In this document: in pieces, positions 17,343 to 25,827 of the stretch
Numbering within the stretch: the stretch's first letter is position 1
How the letters are laid out: each line of letters starts with the position of its first letter
Origin: an uncultured Pelagibacteraceae bacterium
Lineage (GTDB): Bacteria; Pseudomonadota; Alphaproteobacteria; Pelagibacterales; Pelagibacteraceae
NCBI GenBank assembly: GCA_902567235.1
Contig: CACFLX010000005.1
Location: 1 to 64,000 of the forward strand
Length of the DNA stretch: 64,000 nt
Direction: 5' to 3'
Translations under genes and position numbers: made by a program
Notes under the pieces: generated by a model
Databases searched by the model: none
What the model was told of the DNA's origin: nothing
Seen by the model: the letters and a program-made list of their open reading frames with translations, nothing else

Positions 17343-19727
17343 ATGTTTTCACATTTTTACCAAAAAAATATAATTGAAAAACCAAAGATAATTATTGTAA
17401 TTTTACTAGCTTGTCTTCTTGGTTTTGGATTTTTTTCAAAAGATTTCAAATTAGATGCATCATCAGAAACTTTGCTAATTGATGGAGATCCAGATTTAAA
17501 GTATCTAAAAGAAATAAACGAAAGATATAATTCAAAAGAATTTCTTGTTTTAACATACTCTCCAAATGAAGAAATAATTTCCGAAAGTTCTATTAATAAC
17601 TTACTTAGTTTAAAATATAAGATTCAAAGTTTAGATTGGGTTCATAATGTTATAACTATTTTAGATATTCCTCTTCTAAATAGTACTGATGAAAAGTTGA
17701 CGGATAGATTGCAAAATTTTACCACACTAAAAGATGATGGAATTGATAAAAAAAGAGGGTTTAACGAAATCTTAAATAGTCCAGTTTTTAGAAACTTTGT
17801 AATTAGTGAAGATGGTAAAACAAGTGGAATAATTGTAAATATAAAAAAAAATAAAATTCCCAAAGAAGTTACAAATAAAAAAGAATTAGAAATTTATAAA
17901 GACAAATTAAAAAAAAAAAATCACCAAAACATTATTGAAATAAGAGAAATTATAAAATCATATAACAATTCGGCTAAAATACATTTAGGAGGAATTCCAA
18001 TGATTGCTGATGATATGATGACTTTTATAAAAAGTGATATTCTTGTTTTTGGCTTTGGAGTGTTGATATTTATAATAGCTACACTGTGGTTTATATTTAA
18101 AAAAATTATTTGGATTATAGTTCCAATAAGCAGTTGTCTATTCTCAGTTATTATAATGATGGGTCTACTTGGTTTATTAGGTTGGAAAGTTACAGTGATA
18201 TCTTCAAACTTCATCGCGCTAATGTTAATTTTAACTATGGCAATGAATATACATATGAGCACTAGATTTTTACAGCTATCTAAAGAAAAACCTAATCTAA
18301 GCAAAAAAGAAATAATTCTTAAAACAACAAATAAAATGTTTTGGCCAATTCTTTATACAGTTCTTACTACAATTTTTGCATTTCTGTCTTTAATCATTAG
18401 TGAAATTAAACCAATTATAGATTTTGGCTGGATGATGACATTAGGTTTGATTGTTTCATTTATTGTCACCTTTAGTTTATTACCAGCTTTAATTAGCTTT
18501 GTTTCAGATGTAAGTGTAAATATTAATGAAAACAGAAACTCAGTTTTTACAAATCTATTAGGAAAATTATCAATTAATAATAAAAGTTTGATTTTTACTG
18601 CAAGTATTTTAATATTTTTTATAAGTGTTTTTGGAATTTCCAAGCTTGAGGTTGAAAATAGTTTTATAAATTATTTTAGTAAAGATACTGAAATTTATAA
18701 AGGTATGAAACTTATGGATGAAGAGCTAGGTGGAACAACACCACTTGAGGTTATTATAAAGTTTCCAAAAAAAGAAAATGATGAAGATATTGCAGATGAG
18801 GATGATGATTGGGGAGAGGATGAAAAACAAGAAGATGATTCAAAATATTGGTTTACTAAAGATAAAATAGATAAAATTGATAAAGTTCATAAGTATTTGG
18901 ATAGTTTACCTGCGGTTGGTAAAGTATTATCTTTTTCTTCTATAATTGAAGTAGCAACACAACTAAATGATAATAAGCCACTTGGTAGCCTTGAAATGGG
19001 AGTGCTATATTCTAAAATTCCTGATTCAATAAGAAAAGAGATAGTCGATCCTTATATTTCAATTAAAGATTCTGAGGCAAGAATTAATTTGAGAATCAAA
19101 GATTCAAATGAGGGACTAAGAAGAAATGAACTAATAAATCAAATAAAATATGACTTATCAAATAAAATAGGGCTCAAAGAAGAAGAATATAAATTGGCAG
19201 GAGTCCTTATTTTGTTCAATAATTTATTGCAAAGTTTGTTCAAATCTCAAATTTTAACTCTCGGTTTTGTTATGGCTGGAATATTTGCAATGTTTTTAAT
19301 TTTATTTAAAAATGTTAAATTATCTTTAATAGGAGTTGTTCCAAATTTTATTGCAGCTTTTTTCATACTAGGAATTATTGGAATAGCAGAAATTCCTTTA
19401 GATATGATGACTATAACTATTGCTGCTATAACAATAGGAATAGCTGTAGATAATAGTATTCATTATATTTATAGATTTAAAGAAGAGTATAGAAAAATTA
19501 ATGACTATAAAATAACTTTAGAAAAATGTCACTCTACTGTAGGCGTTGCAATATTAAATACTTCAATAACTATTATTTTTGGATTTTCAATTTTAGTTTT
19601 ATCTAATTTTATACCTACTATATATTTTGGAATATTTACTGGCATTGCTATGCTGTTGGCAATGATTTCTGTGTTAACTTTGCTGCCAGCATTATTACAA
19701 GTATTCCAGCCATTTGGGAGTAAATAA
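17343..19727 (+). CDS. MMPL/RND-superfamily transporter protein
   Basis: A 794-residue membrane protein with the two-fold RND/MMPL plan: one N-terminal helix (about 15-33), a first extracytoplasmic domain (about 35-225), a block of membrane helices (about 228-395), a second single helix (about 415-432), a second extracytoplasmic domain (about 435-630) and a final block (about 635-790). The second block contains AITIGIAVDNSIHYIYRF, the conserved acidic helix of MMPL-type proteins. The second extracytoplasmic domain holds a strongly acidic stretch (about 475-500, many Asp/Glu). Family members move lipids or hopanoids or act as efflux pumps; the substrate cannot be told here. It sits 25 bases after dnaB. 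Confidence 0.8.
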   Translation: MFSHFYQKNIIEKPKIIIVILLACLLGFGFFSKDFKLDASSETLLIDGDPDLKYLKEINERYNSKEFLVLTYSPNEEIISESSINNLLSLKYKIQSLDWVHNVITILDIPLLNSTDEKLTDRLQNFTTLKDDGIDKKRGFNEILNSPVFRNFVISEDGKTSGIIVNIKKNKIPKEVTNKKELEIYKDKLKKKNHQNIIEIREIIKSYNNSAKIHLGGIPMIADDMMTFIKSDILVFGFGVLIFIIATLWFIFKKIIWIIVPISSCLFSVIIMMGLLGLLGWKVTVISSNFIALMLILTMAMNIHMSTRFLQLSKEKPNLSKKEIILKTTNKMFWPILYTVLTTIFAFLSLIISEIKPIIDFGWMMTLGLIVSFIVTFSLLPALISFVSDVSVNINENRNSVFTNLLGKLSINNKSLIFTASILIFFISVFGISKLEVENSFINYFSKDTEIYKGMKLMDEELGGTTPLEVIIKFPKKENDEDIADEDDDWGEDEKQEDDSKYWFTKDKIDKIDKVHKYLDSLPAVGKVLSFSSIIEVATQLNDNKPLGSLEMGVLYSKIPDSIRKEIVDPYISIKDSEARINLRIKDSNEGLRRNELINQIKYDLSNKIGLKEEEYKLAGVLILFNNLLQSLFKSQILTLGFVMAGIFAMFLILFKNVKLSLIGVVPNFIAAFFILGIIGIAEIPLDMMTITIAAITIGIAVDNSIHYIYRFKEEYRKINDYKITLEKCHSTVGVAILNTSITIIFGFSILVLSNFIPTIYFGIFTGIAMLLAMISVLTLLPALLQVFQPFGSK

Positions 19728-19733
19728 TTTTTA

Positions 19734-20276
19734 ATGGAATGGTTTTTCAAAATTTTTGAAAATATTTCTAGTTTTGATTTAATATATATTTTTTTTACAA
19801 TATTATCTTTAATCAAATGTACTAGAAAAGGTTTTGTTCTTAGTTTAATTGCAGCTTCTAAATGGTTGTTAGCTTATGTAATAACTCTAATAATTTTTCC
19901 TAAAATAAAGCCATTAGTTGAAGGTATAATTGATAGTGAGTATGTTTTGGATATTATTTTGGGAGTAGGAATTTTTGTTATTATAATTTTTTTAATTTTA
20001 ATGATCAACAAAGGTATTGGTAAGGCTGTGACATACTCCGGTCTGGGAACGCTAGACAAAGTATTTGGATTCTTTTTTGGTTTTTTGAGATCTTATATTA
20101 TTTGTGTATGTATTTTTTCAACTATAAGTATAATTTATAATCATGATAAGTGGCCAATCAATTTAGAAAAATCCTTTACCTTTCCATATGTTGAAAAAGG
20201 TAGTAATTATTTAATTAAAGAATTTCCAAATGAAGAAAATTACAATGATGCAAAAGATAAAGTTCAAGAACTTTAA
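19734..20276 (+). CDS. cvpA: CvpA family membrane protein
   Basis: A 180-residue membrane protein with four predicted helices and the CvpA-type segments KCTRKGFVLSLIAASKW and LDKVFGFFFGFLRSYIIC. CvpA proteins are commonly found directly upstream of purF, as here. The E. coli protein was named for a requirement in colicin V production and affects envelope homeostasis; its biochemical role is unclear. Its 3' end overlaps the beginning of purF, indicating coupled expression. Confidence 0.9.
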   Translation: MEWFFKIFENISSFDLIYIFFTILSLIKCTRKGFVLSLIAASKWLLAYVITLIIFPKIKPLVEGIIDSEYVLDIILGVGIFVIIIFLILMINKGIGKAVTYSGLGTLDKVFGFFFGFLRSYIICVCIFSTISIIYNHDKWPINLEKSFTFPYVEKGSNYLIKEFPNEENYNDAKDKVQEL

Positions 20277-21711
20277 TCCAAAGATAAAGGAAGAGTGTGG
20301 TGTATTTGGTATAAGTAATAATCACGATGCATCTGCTCTTACAGCTTTAGGTTTGCATGCCCTACAACATAGAGGTCAGGAAGGATGTGGTATTGTTACT
20401 TTTGATGGTGATCAATACCATTCTGAAAAAAGATTTGGTTTAGTTGGAGATAATTTTAATAAAGAAAAAGTATTAAAAAATTTAACAGGAAATTATGCTA
20501 TTGGTCATAATAGATATAGTACTACTGGAGGTACCACTTTAAGAAATATTCAGCCTTTTTTTGCAGATACAAACGCTGGAGGAATAAGTATTTCCCATAA
20601 TGGTAATTTGACTAATGCAATAACATTGAGATCAAGATTAGTTAAAGAAGGTGCTATTTTTTATACTACATCTGATACTGAAACTATTGTTCAGCTAATT
20701 GCTAAATCGAAAAGAACTAAAACTATAGATAAAATCATAGATGCATTATTTCAAATACAAGGAGGTTATGCCCTGGTCATGCTAACCCAAAAAAAATTAA
20801 TAGGAGTTAGGGACCCTTTTGGAATAAGGCCGCTAGTTATTGGAAAGTTAAAAAATTCATATGTATTAGCATCAGAAACTTGTGCTTTAGATATAATTGG
20901 TGCAAAATATTTAAGAGAAGTTGAAAATGGAGAAATTGTGTTGATTGAGGATGATAAGATTGAGAGTATTAAACCGTTTCCAAAACAAAAAGTTCGACCA
21001 TGTGTGTTTGAATATATTTATTTCTCAAGGCCAGACAGTATTTTGAATGGTAAAACAGCATATGAATATAGAAAAAATTTAGGAATTGAACTAGCTAAAG
21101 AAGATGATGTTGAGGGAGATGTTGTTGTTCCCGTTCCAGATTCAGGTAATGCAGCAGCTTTGGGCTACAGTCAAAAAGCCAATAAAAATTTTGAATTAGG
21201 TTTAATTAGAAATCATTATGTTGGAAGAACTTTTATTGAGCCTTCTCAAAAAATTAGAAGTCTTGGTGTTAAGCTTAAATTAAATCCAAATAAAACATCA
21301 ATAAAAAATAAAAAAATTATTTTAGTTGATGATTCATTGGTTAGAGGAACAACAAGCTATAAAATTGTAAAAATGCTATATGATTCAGGGGCTAAAGAAG
21401 TTCATGTAAGAATAGCAAGCCCAGAAATTAGATATCCCGACTTTTATGGGGTTGATACGCCTACAAAAAAAGAACTTTTGGCAGCAAATAAAAATAATGA
21501 TGAAATTTGTAAATATATAGGAGCAAAAAGTTTGAAATACTTATCGATAAATGGACTTTATAAAGCGATGGGATTTGAAAGTAGAAATAAAGACTATCCT
21601 CAATTAACAGATCATTATTTTACTGGGGATTATCCGGTTAAACCAATAGATAATTTGGGTGATGATAAAATTACACAACTGTCTTTACTAAGTACTGGTT
21701 CAAATAATTAA
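20245..21711 (+). CDS. purF: Amidophosphoribosyltransferase
   Basis: First committed step of purine synthesis: PRPP plus glutamine to phosphoribosylamine. The catalytic Cys of the class II glutamine amidotransferase is in EECGVFGISN, preceded by a short propeptide expected to be cleaved. Further motifs are LHALQHRGQEGCG, GHNRYSTTGG, SHNGNLTNA and ASETCALD. The phosphoribosyltransferase half has the PRPP loop IILVDDSLVRGTTS. Several ATGs are possible (20230, 20245, 20248), all within cvpA; I chose 20245 because the first one adds residues with no clear role. Confidence 0.94.
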   Translation: MMQKIKFKNFNPKIKEECGVFGISNNHDASALTALGLHALQHRGQEGCGIVTFDGDQYHSEKRFGLVGDNFNKEKVLKNLTGNYAIGHNRYSTTGGTTLRNIQPFFADTNAGGISISHNGNLTNAITLRSRLVKEGAIFYTTSDTETIVQLIAKSKRTKTIDKIIDALFQIQGGYALVMLTQKKLIGVRDPFGIRPLVIGKLKNSYVLASETCALDIIGAKYLREVENGEIVLIEDDKIESIKPFPKQKVRPCVFEYIYFSRPDSILNGKTAYEYRKNLGIELAKEDDVEGDVVVPVPDSGNAAALGYSQKANKNFELGLIRNHYVGRTFIEPSQKIRSLGVKLKLNPNKTSIKNKKIILVDDSLVRGTTSYKIVKMLYDSGAKEVHVRIASPEIRYPDFYGVDTPTKKELLAANKNNDEICKYIGAKSLKYLSINGLYKAMGFESRNKDYPQLTDHYFTGDYPVKPIDNLGDDKITQLSLLSTGSNN

Positions 21712-21713
21712 CT

Positions 21714-22268
21714 ATGAATAAAGTAAAATTTACAGAAATGAAACATGGAACGAAAGAAGATTATTTACTTTTAGAAAAACATGAAAAAAAGTACGTAGAA
21801 GAAACCGCTGATAGAATTCTTAAATTTATGTCGGGATTAACAGAAACACTAGAGGGTTATCAAGTTTCAAGATTAGAACATTCGCTTCAAAGTGCAACAA
21901 AGGCGTTAAGAGCAGGAGAAGATGAAGAAATTGTAGTTGCAGCACTTTTACATGATATTGGAGATGAATTAGCTCCTATGAACCACTCAGAGTATGCTGC
22001 AGCAATTTTAAAACCCTATGTTTCAGAAAAAACTCATTGGATAGTTGAAAAACATGGAGAATTTCAATTATATTATTATGCACATCATTTAGGTGGGGAC
22101 AGAAACAAAAGAGAAAAATATAAAGAACATAAATACTACCAGGCAACAATCGATTTTTGTGAAAAGTATGATCAAGGATCTTTTGATCCTAGTTACAAGT
22201 CCTTACCATTGGAACATTTTGAACCAATGGTAAGAAGAATATTTTCAAGAAAGCCTTACTCTAATTAA
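21714..22268 (+). CDS. HD-domain protein resembling diiron oxygenases (PhnZ/TmpB-like)
   Basis: A 184-residue HD-superfamily protein. Candidate ligands are His56 (RLEHSLQSA), His80-Asp81 (ALLHDIGDE), His91 (MNHSEYAAAIL), His114 (VEKHGEFQ) and the Asp of EKYDQGSFDP. This order matches the H-HD-H-H-D pattern of HD-type mixed-valence diiron oxygenases such as PhnZ, TmpB and inositol oxygenase, although the loop between His80 and His91 is shorter than in PhnZ as I recall it. It starts 2 bases after purF and overlaps the convergent bhmT stop by 4 bases. A plain HD phosphohydrolase is the alternative. The neighbourhood of bhmT suggests a role around betaine or other methylated amines, which is inference. 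Confidence 0.6.
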   Translation: MNKVKFTEMKHGTKEDYLLLEKHEKKYVEETADRILKFMSGLTETLEGYQVSRLEHSLQSATKALRAGEDEEIVVAALLHDIGDELAPMNHSEYAAAILKPYVSEKTHWIVEKHGEFQLYYYAHHLGGDRNKREKYKEHKYYQATIDFCEKYDQGSFDPSYKSLPLEHFEPMVRRIFSRKPYSN

Positions 22269-23335
22269 GCTTTTTCTATATAATCTTTTTGATGTTGAGG
22301 AATTCGCTCATGAGTTCCAAACAACATATGAGTGGACATATCTTCCCTATATTTGCTAGCTGGCACTTTTAAACCAACCGACTCCGCAACTTCTCTAATC
22401 AACATCGGATTTGCTCCACAACAAACACCAAGATAATTTATACCAGCTTCATAAGCGTCCTTTGCAAATTGACCGATTTCATATCTATTACATTGCATCG
22501 GGTCTAATGCTGTAGGAAATGGAGTTTTGTGAGGTGTATGGCATGTGCATCCATTATTATCAGGTAAATTAAAAAAAGTAGGATGTTCTGCTGTTGTACG
22601 ATAATTAATCGGTAGAGCAGCAACATGGCATTTTAAAGCTTTTCTAACTTCCTTAATATAAGGCATCATTGTACCAGGACCTCTAAAACAATTCATTCCT
22701 ACTACATCTCCTCCAATTTGTTCAAGCTCTTTGCAAGTATCTACTATTGAAAAACCATCTCTCATAATGTTTTCACCCATAGGTGCAATTGTAATTACAC
22801 AAGGAAGTCCAGATTGTTTCATTACTTTCAATGCCGTGAAGGCTTCTTCGGCATAATAAAAAGTTTCACCAATCAATATATCTGCCCCTTCATCAACTGC
22901 CCAACCTATCATTTCTTCAAACATTCTTTTGACCTCTTTGTTTTGAGTGGTATCTTTGTTATTCCAAATATTTGAATTTGAAATATTCCCAGCCATTAAG
23001 TTTGGTTCGACACCTTTTGGTGTATCGAGTGCAACTTTCTTTGCTATTTTTAGTGCTGACCTGTTAAGAGGTTCTAATAGTTGTTCTTTACCAATAACTC
23101 GCATTTTTTCTCTATGCCCATTATAGGTAAAAGCTTGAACTATATCTGATCCCGCATGTTGAAAATCTTTATGCAAATTTTCTAATGCTTCTGGATGTTC
23201 CAAAGAAACCATTGGAACAAATTCACCAGACGACATGTACCCTCTTCTTTCAATTTCAAAAAGAAATCCTTCTGCACATATTACTGGACCTTGGTTTAAT
23301 CTTTCAATTAAACCTCTTTTTTTATCTTTACTCAT
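22265..23335 (-). CDS. bhmT: Betaine-homocysteine S-methyltransferase
   Basis: Transfers a methyl group from glycine betaine to homocysteine, giving methionine and dimethylglycine. The 356-residue TIM-barrel protein has the zinc-binding cysteines of the homocysteine methyltransferase family: Cys216 in GMNCFRGPG and the Cys305-Cys306 pair in LGVCCGANP. SAR11 bacteria are known to depend on reduced sulfur and to use betaine-based methionine synthesis. The leader carries SAM-II, a terminator and SAM-V in series, so expression falls when SAM is plentiful. The Shine-Dalgarno sequence GGAG sits at the 3' end of SAM-V, 6 bases before the ATG. Confidence 0.9.
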   Translation of the reverse strand: MSKDKKRGLIERLNQGPVICAEGFLFEIERRGYMSSGEFVPMVSLEHPEALENLHKDFQHAGSDIVQAFTYNGHREKMRVIGKEQLLEPLNRSALKIAKKVALDTPKGVEPNLMAGNISNSNIWNNKDTTQNKEVKRMFEEMIGWAVDEGADILIGETFYYAEEAFTALKVMKQSGLPCVITIAPMGENIMRDGFSIVDTCKELEQIGGDVVGMNCFRGPGTMMPYIKEVRKALKCHVAALPINYRTTAEHPTFFNLPDNNGCTCHTPHKTPFPTALDPMQCNRYEIGQFAKDAYEAGINYLGVCCGANPMLIREVAESVGLKVPASKYREDMSTHMLFGTHERIPQHQKDYIEKA

Positions 23336-23341
23336 TTACTT

Positions 23342-23398
23342 CTCCTTTTTAGTGCTTCGACATATGTCAGGTGCACAATTTGGTTAAATACCTAGGTT
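23342..23398 (-). ncRNA. SAM-V riboswitch overlapping the bhmT ribosome-binding site
   Basis: On the minus strand an H-type pseudoknot can be drawn: AGGT (23393-23390) pairs with ACCT (23372-23369), and GTGC (23376-23373) pairs with GCAC (23355-23352). A small GACATATGTC element lies between. The second 3' strand runs straight into CTAAAAAGGAG, so ligand binding would restrict access to the Shine-Dalgarno. The core ATTTAACC...TTGTGC...GCACTAAAA matches SAM-II/SAM-V-type aptamers, and SAM-V is established upstream of bhmT in Pelagibacter. Boundaries are approximate. Confidence 0.85.
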
Positions 23399-23413
23399 TT
23401 TTTTATTAAAGAT

Positions 23414-23441
23414 AAAAAAAAACCACCTGATAAATAGGTGG
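23414..23441 (-). terminator. Intrinsic terminator between SAM-II and SAM-V
   Basis: On the minus strand CCACCT (23441-23436) and AGGTGG (23428-23423) form a 6-bp G/C-rich stem with a 7-base loop, followed directly by nine T residues. It lies between the two aptamers. The 3' arm includes CAGGT, which can pair instead with ACCTG of the SAM-II pseudoknot strand, so the stem is conditional. Confidence 0.9.
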
Positions 23442-23458
23442 CTCACATGAAACATCTA

Positions 23459-23506
23459 TTTAGCAGGTTTTTTATAGCGCCCGCAATTCGACTTAAATCA
23501 GCGCTT
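23459..23506 (-). ncRNA. SAM-II riboswitch
   Basis: The minus strand reads AGCGCTGATTTAA, then TTGCGGGCGCT, then CCTGCTAAA, which is the SAM-II consensus layout. P1 pairs AGCGC (23505-23501) with GCGCT (23480-23476). The pseudoknot P2 pairs GCGGG (23484-23480) with CCTGC (23467-23463); the two share one base at the junction, so one terminal pair is optional. The terminator follows about 20 bases downstream, consistent with transcriptional control of bhmT. Confidence 0.88.
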
Positions 23507-23551
23507 GTAAATAACGTATCATAAGCTAATGATTTTTCAATATAAATTATT

Positions 23552-24415
23552 ATGTTTCAAAAATTATCAAATCAACAAAAAGGATCGCTTTTAGCATTTA
23601 TCGGGGTTTTTCTAATCACTCCTGACTCTTTGCTGATTAGATTATCAAACATAGAAACATGGGGAATGTTATTCTATAGAGGAGCAATACCTTTTGTGGT
23701 TGTTTTAATCGGTACGTTAATTTTTTATAATAAAAATTTTTTAAAAAAACTATTTGGAATAGGTTATGCAGGAATATTTTATATTTTTAGTTTTTCTGCA
23801 TGTAATATTACTTTTATATTATCTATCCAAAACACTAATGTTGCTAATACTTTAGTAATGATTGCTTTGGCTCCAATGCTTTCTGCTATACTAGGAGCTA
23901 TATTCTTAAAGGAAGCCCCAGATAAAAAAACTTGGATTGCAATACTTATTACCTTTGCTGCTTGCGTTTATATCTTTTATGATTCTCTAAATTTAGGTAA
24001 CTTTTTAGGTGATTTCTTTGGTCTAGTTACTGCCTTTGGTCTTGCTTGTAATGCTACCTTAGCAAGATATGCTAAAGACAGGGACCTTGTTCCATCAGCT
24101 GTAATTGGTAAATTATGTGTTGCAATATTTGCATTTTTCTTTGTAGAGAACTTCACACTGGCAGGTAATGATATCATTTACATACCTTTAATGTGTGTAA
24201 TGTGCGTGGCTATCCCTTTTGTTTTAGTAACTATAGCCCCAAGATTTATAACTGGTGCCGAAGTTAATCTTTTTTTCCTTCTTGAAACCATATTGGGTCC
24301 AGTGTGGGTTTGGATGGTAATTAAAGAACAACCTAGTTTGGAAACCATTTTAGGTGGCTCAGTTATCATATTAACAATTGCAATTCATTCATTCCTAGCC
24401 TTAAAAAAAACATAA
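23552..24415 (+). CDS. DMT-superfamily transporter (EamA type)
   Basis: A 287-residue inner-membrane protein with about ten hydrophobic segments in two EamA-like halves; the second half carries LLETILGPVWVWMVIKEQPS, the usual EamA end. Family members move small metabolites, often as exporters. It diverges from bhmT, and its 5' region is the 216-bp spacer that holds the bhmT riboswitches on the opposite strand. The substrate is unknown; proximity to bhmT hints at a methylated amine or amino acid, which is only context. Confidence 0.8.
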   Translation: MFQKLSNQQKGSLLAFIGVFLITPDSLLIRLSNIETWGMLFYRGAIPFVVVLIGTLIFYNKNFLKKLFGIGYAGIFYIFSFSACNITFILSIQNTNVANTLVMIALAPMLSAILGAIFLKEAPDKKTWIAILITFAACVYIFYDSLNLGNFLGDFFGLVTAFGLACNATLARYAKDRDLVPSAVIGKLCVAIFAFFFVENFTLAGNDIIYIPLMCVMCVAIPFVLVTIAPRFITGAEVNLFFLLETILGPVWVWMVIKEQPSLETILGGSVIILTIAIHSFLALKKT

Positions 24416-24469
24416 ATCAGCACTAATTACTTGCAAAATTTTAGTTAAGTAATAATCAGGCAAATATAT

Positions 24470-25771
24470 ATGCAAAAAGAAGTAACAAGATCGTGGGCTT
24501 TATTTATTGGAATTGGAACAATCATGATTGCTCATGGTCTACAAATGCAGTTAATGGGTATTAGATCTGTTGTTGAAGATTTTAGTGTAATTACAACTGG
24601 TATATTTATGTCTGGTTATTTTATGGGTTACTTTTTAGGATCAAACACTACTCCAAAGCTAGTACAAAAAGTTGGACACATTAGAGTGTTTGCAGCTTTT
24701 GCGTCTTTAGCTTCTTTAAGTGCGTTGTTAGCAGCAGTTTATGTTAATCCTGTAATGTGGACTTTAAGTAGATTTATAACAGGAATTAGTTTGGTTAGTT
24801 GCTATATAGTTACTGAAAGCTGGTTAAATGACAGAGCTACAAATAAAAACAGAGGGCAGTTACTATCAGCTTATATGATAATTCTTTATAGCGGATTAGG
24901 AATAGGTATGCTTTTACTTAACGTAAGTGATCCTACAAATTATGAACCATTTATTTTAGTTTCAGTTCTATTATCTTTAGCCTTGGTTCCAATTCTTTTA
25001 ACAAAAAGATCCGCCCCTAAATTTAAAAAAATTGGAACAATAAGTGTAAAAGAGTTATATGAAATTTCTCCATTAGGAACTGTAAGTTCTTTTTGTACAG
25101 GCTTGATACATTCTGCTTTTTTTTCTTTGATGGCTGTATATGCTACAAAGGCAAATTTTACATTATTTGAAACTTCGATTTTACTTTTTATAGCAACAAT
25201 GGCTGGTGTTATATTTCAAGGACCAATTGGATATTTTTCAGATAAGCTTGATAGAAGAAAAGTTATAGTTGGTGTTACATTATTAAGTGCCTTTTTTTCT
25301 TTTCTTGCAATTATTTTGGGAAATCAAAGTCTTGAAAACATGTATTTATCAACTGAATTATCAATTAGTAAAATTTTATTTTTTATAGCAGTTGGACTCT
25401 ATGCGGGTTTATGTCTTCCATTATTTTCACTAAATCTTGCACATACTAATGATTTTGTACCTAAAGAAAAATTTGTAGCTGCAGGTGGTGGGTTACAATT
25501 TATATTTGGTATTGGTGCAATAAGTGGACCTATTATTTGTTCAGTGTTTATGAGTTGGTTTGATATAAATGGTTTGTTTATATTTTTAATAATTGCGCAT
25601 ATTTTAATTGGAATATTTGGTGTTTATAGAATGAACGTAAGAGATGTTGTTGAGAACCCTGACTCTACATATACTTCTATTCCAGCAACAATTACTCCAG
25701 CTGGATTAGAATTAGACCCTGATACACCTGAAACATTAGAGAATGATCAAACAGAACAAACAAAGATATGA
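24470..25771 (+). CDS. Major facilitator superfamily transporter
   Basis: A 433-residue protein with about twelve hydrophobic segments. Helix pairs typical of the MFS are seen, with the intracellular loop after helix 2 (SNTTPKLVQKVGHIRVF) and the repeat loop GYFSDKLDRRKVIVG in the second half. SRFITGISLVSCYIVTESWLNDRA resembles the YcaD-like subgroup of MFS proteins. The last 40 residues are a soluble tail rich in Thr, Pro and Glu. It follows the DMT gene by 54 bases on the same strand. The substrate is not evident. Confidence 0.8.
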   Translation: MQKEVTRSWALFIGIGTIMIAHGLQMQLMGIRSVVEDFSVITTGIFMSGYFMGYFLGSNTTPKLVQKVGHIRVFAAFASLASLSALLAAVYVNPVMWTLSRFITGISLVSCYIVTESWLNDRATNKNRGQLLSAYMIILYSGLGIGMLLLNVSDPTNYEPFILVSVLLSLALVPILLTKRSAPKFKKIGTISVKELYEISPLGTVSSFCTGLIHSAFFSLMAVYATKANFTLFETSILLFIATMAGVIFQGPIGYFSDKLDRRKVIVGVTLLSAFFSFLAIILGNQSLENMYLSTELSISKILFFIAVGLYAGLCLPLFSLNLAHTNDFVPKEKFVAAGGGLQFIFGIGAISGPIICSVFMSWFDINGLFIFLIIAHILIGIFGVYRMNVRDVVENPDSTYTSIPATITPAGLELDPDTPETLENDQTEQTKI

Positions 25772-25827
25772 AAAAAAAAAGACAGTAAACTTTGGAAAAC
25801 ACTTAAGCTTTTTGATAGCATTAAATA

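Noticed and set aside
17921-18304. Long minus-strand frame inside the MMPL gene
   Set aside because: Hydrophobic antisense shadow of membrane helices; no start signal or independent support.
24416-24469. Possible terminator between the DMT and MFS genes (ATTACTT / AAGTAAT inverted repeat)
   Set aside because: Seven A/T-rich pairs with a long loop and no T run; too weak to call in such AT-rich sequence.
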